Shown piece after piece: positions 63,176-64,000 of a DNA stretch of 64,000 nucleotides. The notes beneath the pieces were generated by a model. It did not search any database and had not been told where the DNA came from. It saw nothing but the letters and a program-made list of their open reading frames with translations. Positions within the stretch are counted from its first letter, which is position 1. The number at the start of each line of letters is the position of its first letter. Both the position numbers and the translations under genes were made by a program. This stretch comes from Enoplosus armatus (lineage: Eukaryota > Chordata > Actinopteri > Centrarchiformes > Enoplosidae), in the NCBI RefSeq assembly GCF_043641665.1, contig NC_092183.1, positions 7,294,501-7,358,500 of the forward strand, read 5' to 3'.

Positions 63176-64000
63176 CAGAACTAGCACGGCTGACTCTTCC
63201 AAAATCCTAAAAAAATGTACCCAAATATGTTCGAAGAAAAAATGTAATAAAAATTGGGATGCTGTGAAAGCCTGCAGTGTGAATGCAACCTCAGTGGCCA
63301 CGAACTTGAGATATGAGTCTGACATGAGTGACAGACACCGCGTGAAAAGATCACAGCACAGGTCACATCAGACCTCGCTGTCCAAAAGAAGGCAGTGAAT
63401 GATGAGCACCAGAAAGAAAACAGTCTGTCATGTCAACTTTAATCTTCAGGGGTGCTTGTTAAATCTGTAACATGCACTGCATCCATTGAGAAAAATGATA
63501 AAAACAATGGTGTCTACACAATAATTTCATAGGATTTGAATATAGTGTCTTTAAAAGAACAGGAAGATGGGAAAATGAAAGATGATTAAAATGATAATAA
63601 TATATGATATTATCACAGTTTTCCAATGCACTTTTACATGAAGGGGTTAATTGTATTTGCAAACTTCACAAACTATGTGAGACACACACTGATCACTAAT
63701 GAACAACAACCTCAGCAGGTACAAAGTTTGTTAACAAAGTTTGTTAAGAGTAATTTGGTTTTTTTTAATCATATAATTTAAAGTGATTTTCATAATTTCA
63801 TAACACTCAGCAGCTGGCACAGGCCCACATGTAGAGTGCTGATAGGTTTGACTATTTAGCATAATGCATAAGCCCCCAAAGGCAACAGGGAGGCCAGATG
63901 TGTCTCATGATATGAAACAACTACCACAGACCAGGGGGAAAAGCTTTCGGCTCTCCTGCAATTATAAAGTGGGACTTTTGGGAAACAACAGTCTAACAGA
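63176..64000. other. Intergenic or intronic, no gene recognised
   Basis: A direct repeat 'acaaagtttgttaa' occurs twice near 63721-63746. Nothing else was recognised before the window ends. Confidence 0.5.

Overview
The window is vertebrate nuclear DNA, most likely from a percomorph teleost fish. The evidence is a gene with nineteen short exons and GT-AG introns, a long AT-rich surround with almost no coding sequence, many (CA)n microsatellites, and several interspersed repeats that I recognise from memory as common in percomorph genomes. There is no prokaryotic, phage or CRISPR signal.

One gene is fully supported: tars1, cytosolic threonyl-tRNA synthetase, on the minus strand from 45449 (start codon) to 31166 (stop). 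I resolved nineteen coding exons by eye. All introns are GT-AG, the exon phases join without a break, and the product is 722 residues, about the length of vertebrate TARS1. Domains run in order: lysine-rich N-terminus, TGS, editing domain (H153, H157, C260, H264), class II catalytic core with three zinc ligands (C412, H463, H589), and C-terminal anticodon-binding domain. The promoter has a CCAAT box, a CRE-like site and a perfect TGATGCAAT amino-acid-response (ATF4/CEBP) element about 120 bp upstream of the start codon.

The flanks (1-31 kb and 45.6-64 kb) are mostly intergenic. They hold relic transposable elements: a ~630 bp palindromic MITE (27.56-28.2 kb), a truncated relative joined to another repeat (20.3-21.0 kb), hAT-like elements (11.1, 19.15 and 26.2 kb), two non-LTR reverse-transcriptase relics (52.2 and 60.1-60.6 kb), and two dispersed repeat pairs (6.0/51.9 kb and 58.1/62.9 kb). 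Two weaker coding signals remain: a probable internal exon of an unidentified minus-strand gene at 62258-62457, and a broken coding-like frame at 13653-14066. Several compositionally complex islands may be conserved regulatory DNA.

I found no convincing undescribed biological system. The most useful leads are the ATF4-type element in the tars1 promoter, the orphan exon near 62.3 kb, the long hairpin MITE, and the coding-like relic near 13.9 kb. Human TARS1 lies between NPR3 and ADAMTS12; I recognised no exon of either here, but short exons could escape reading by eye.
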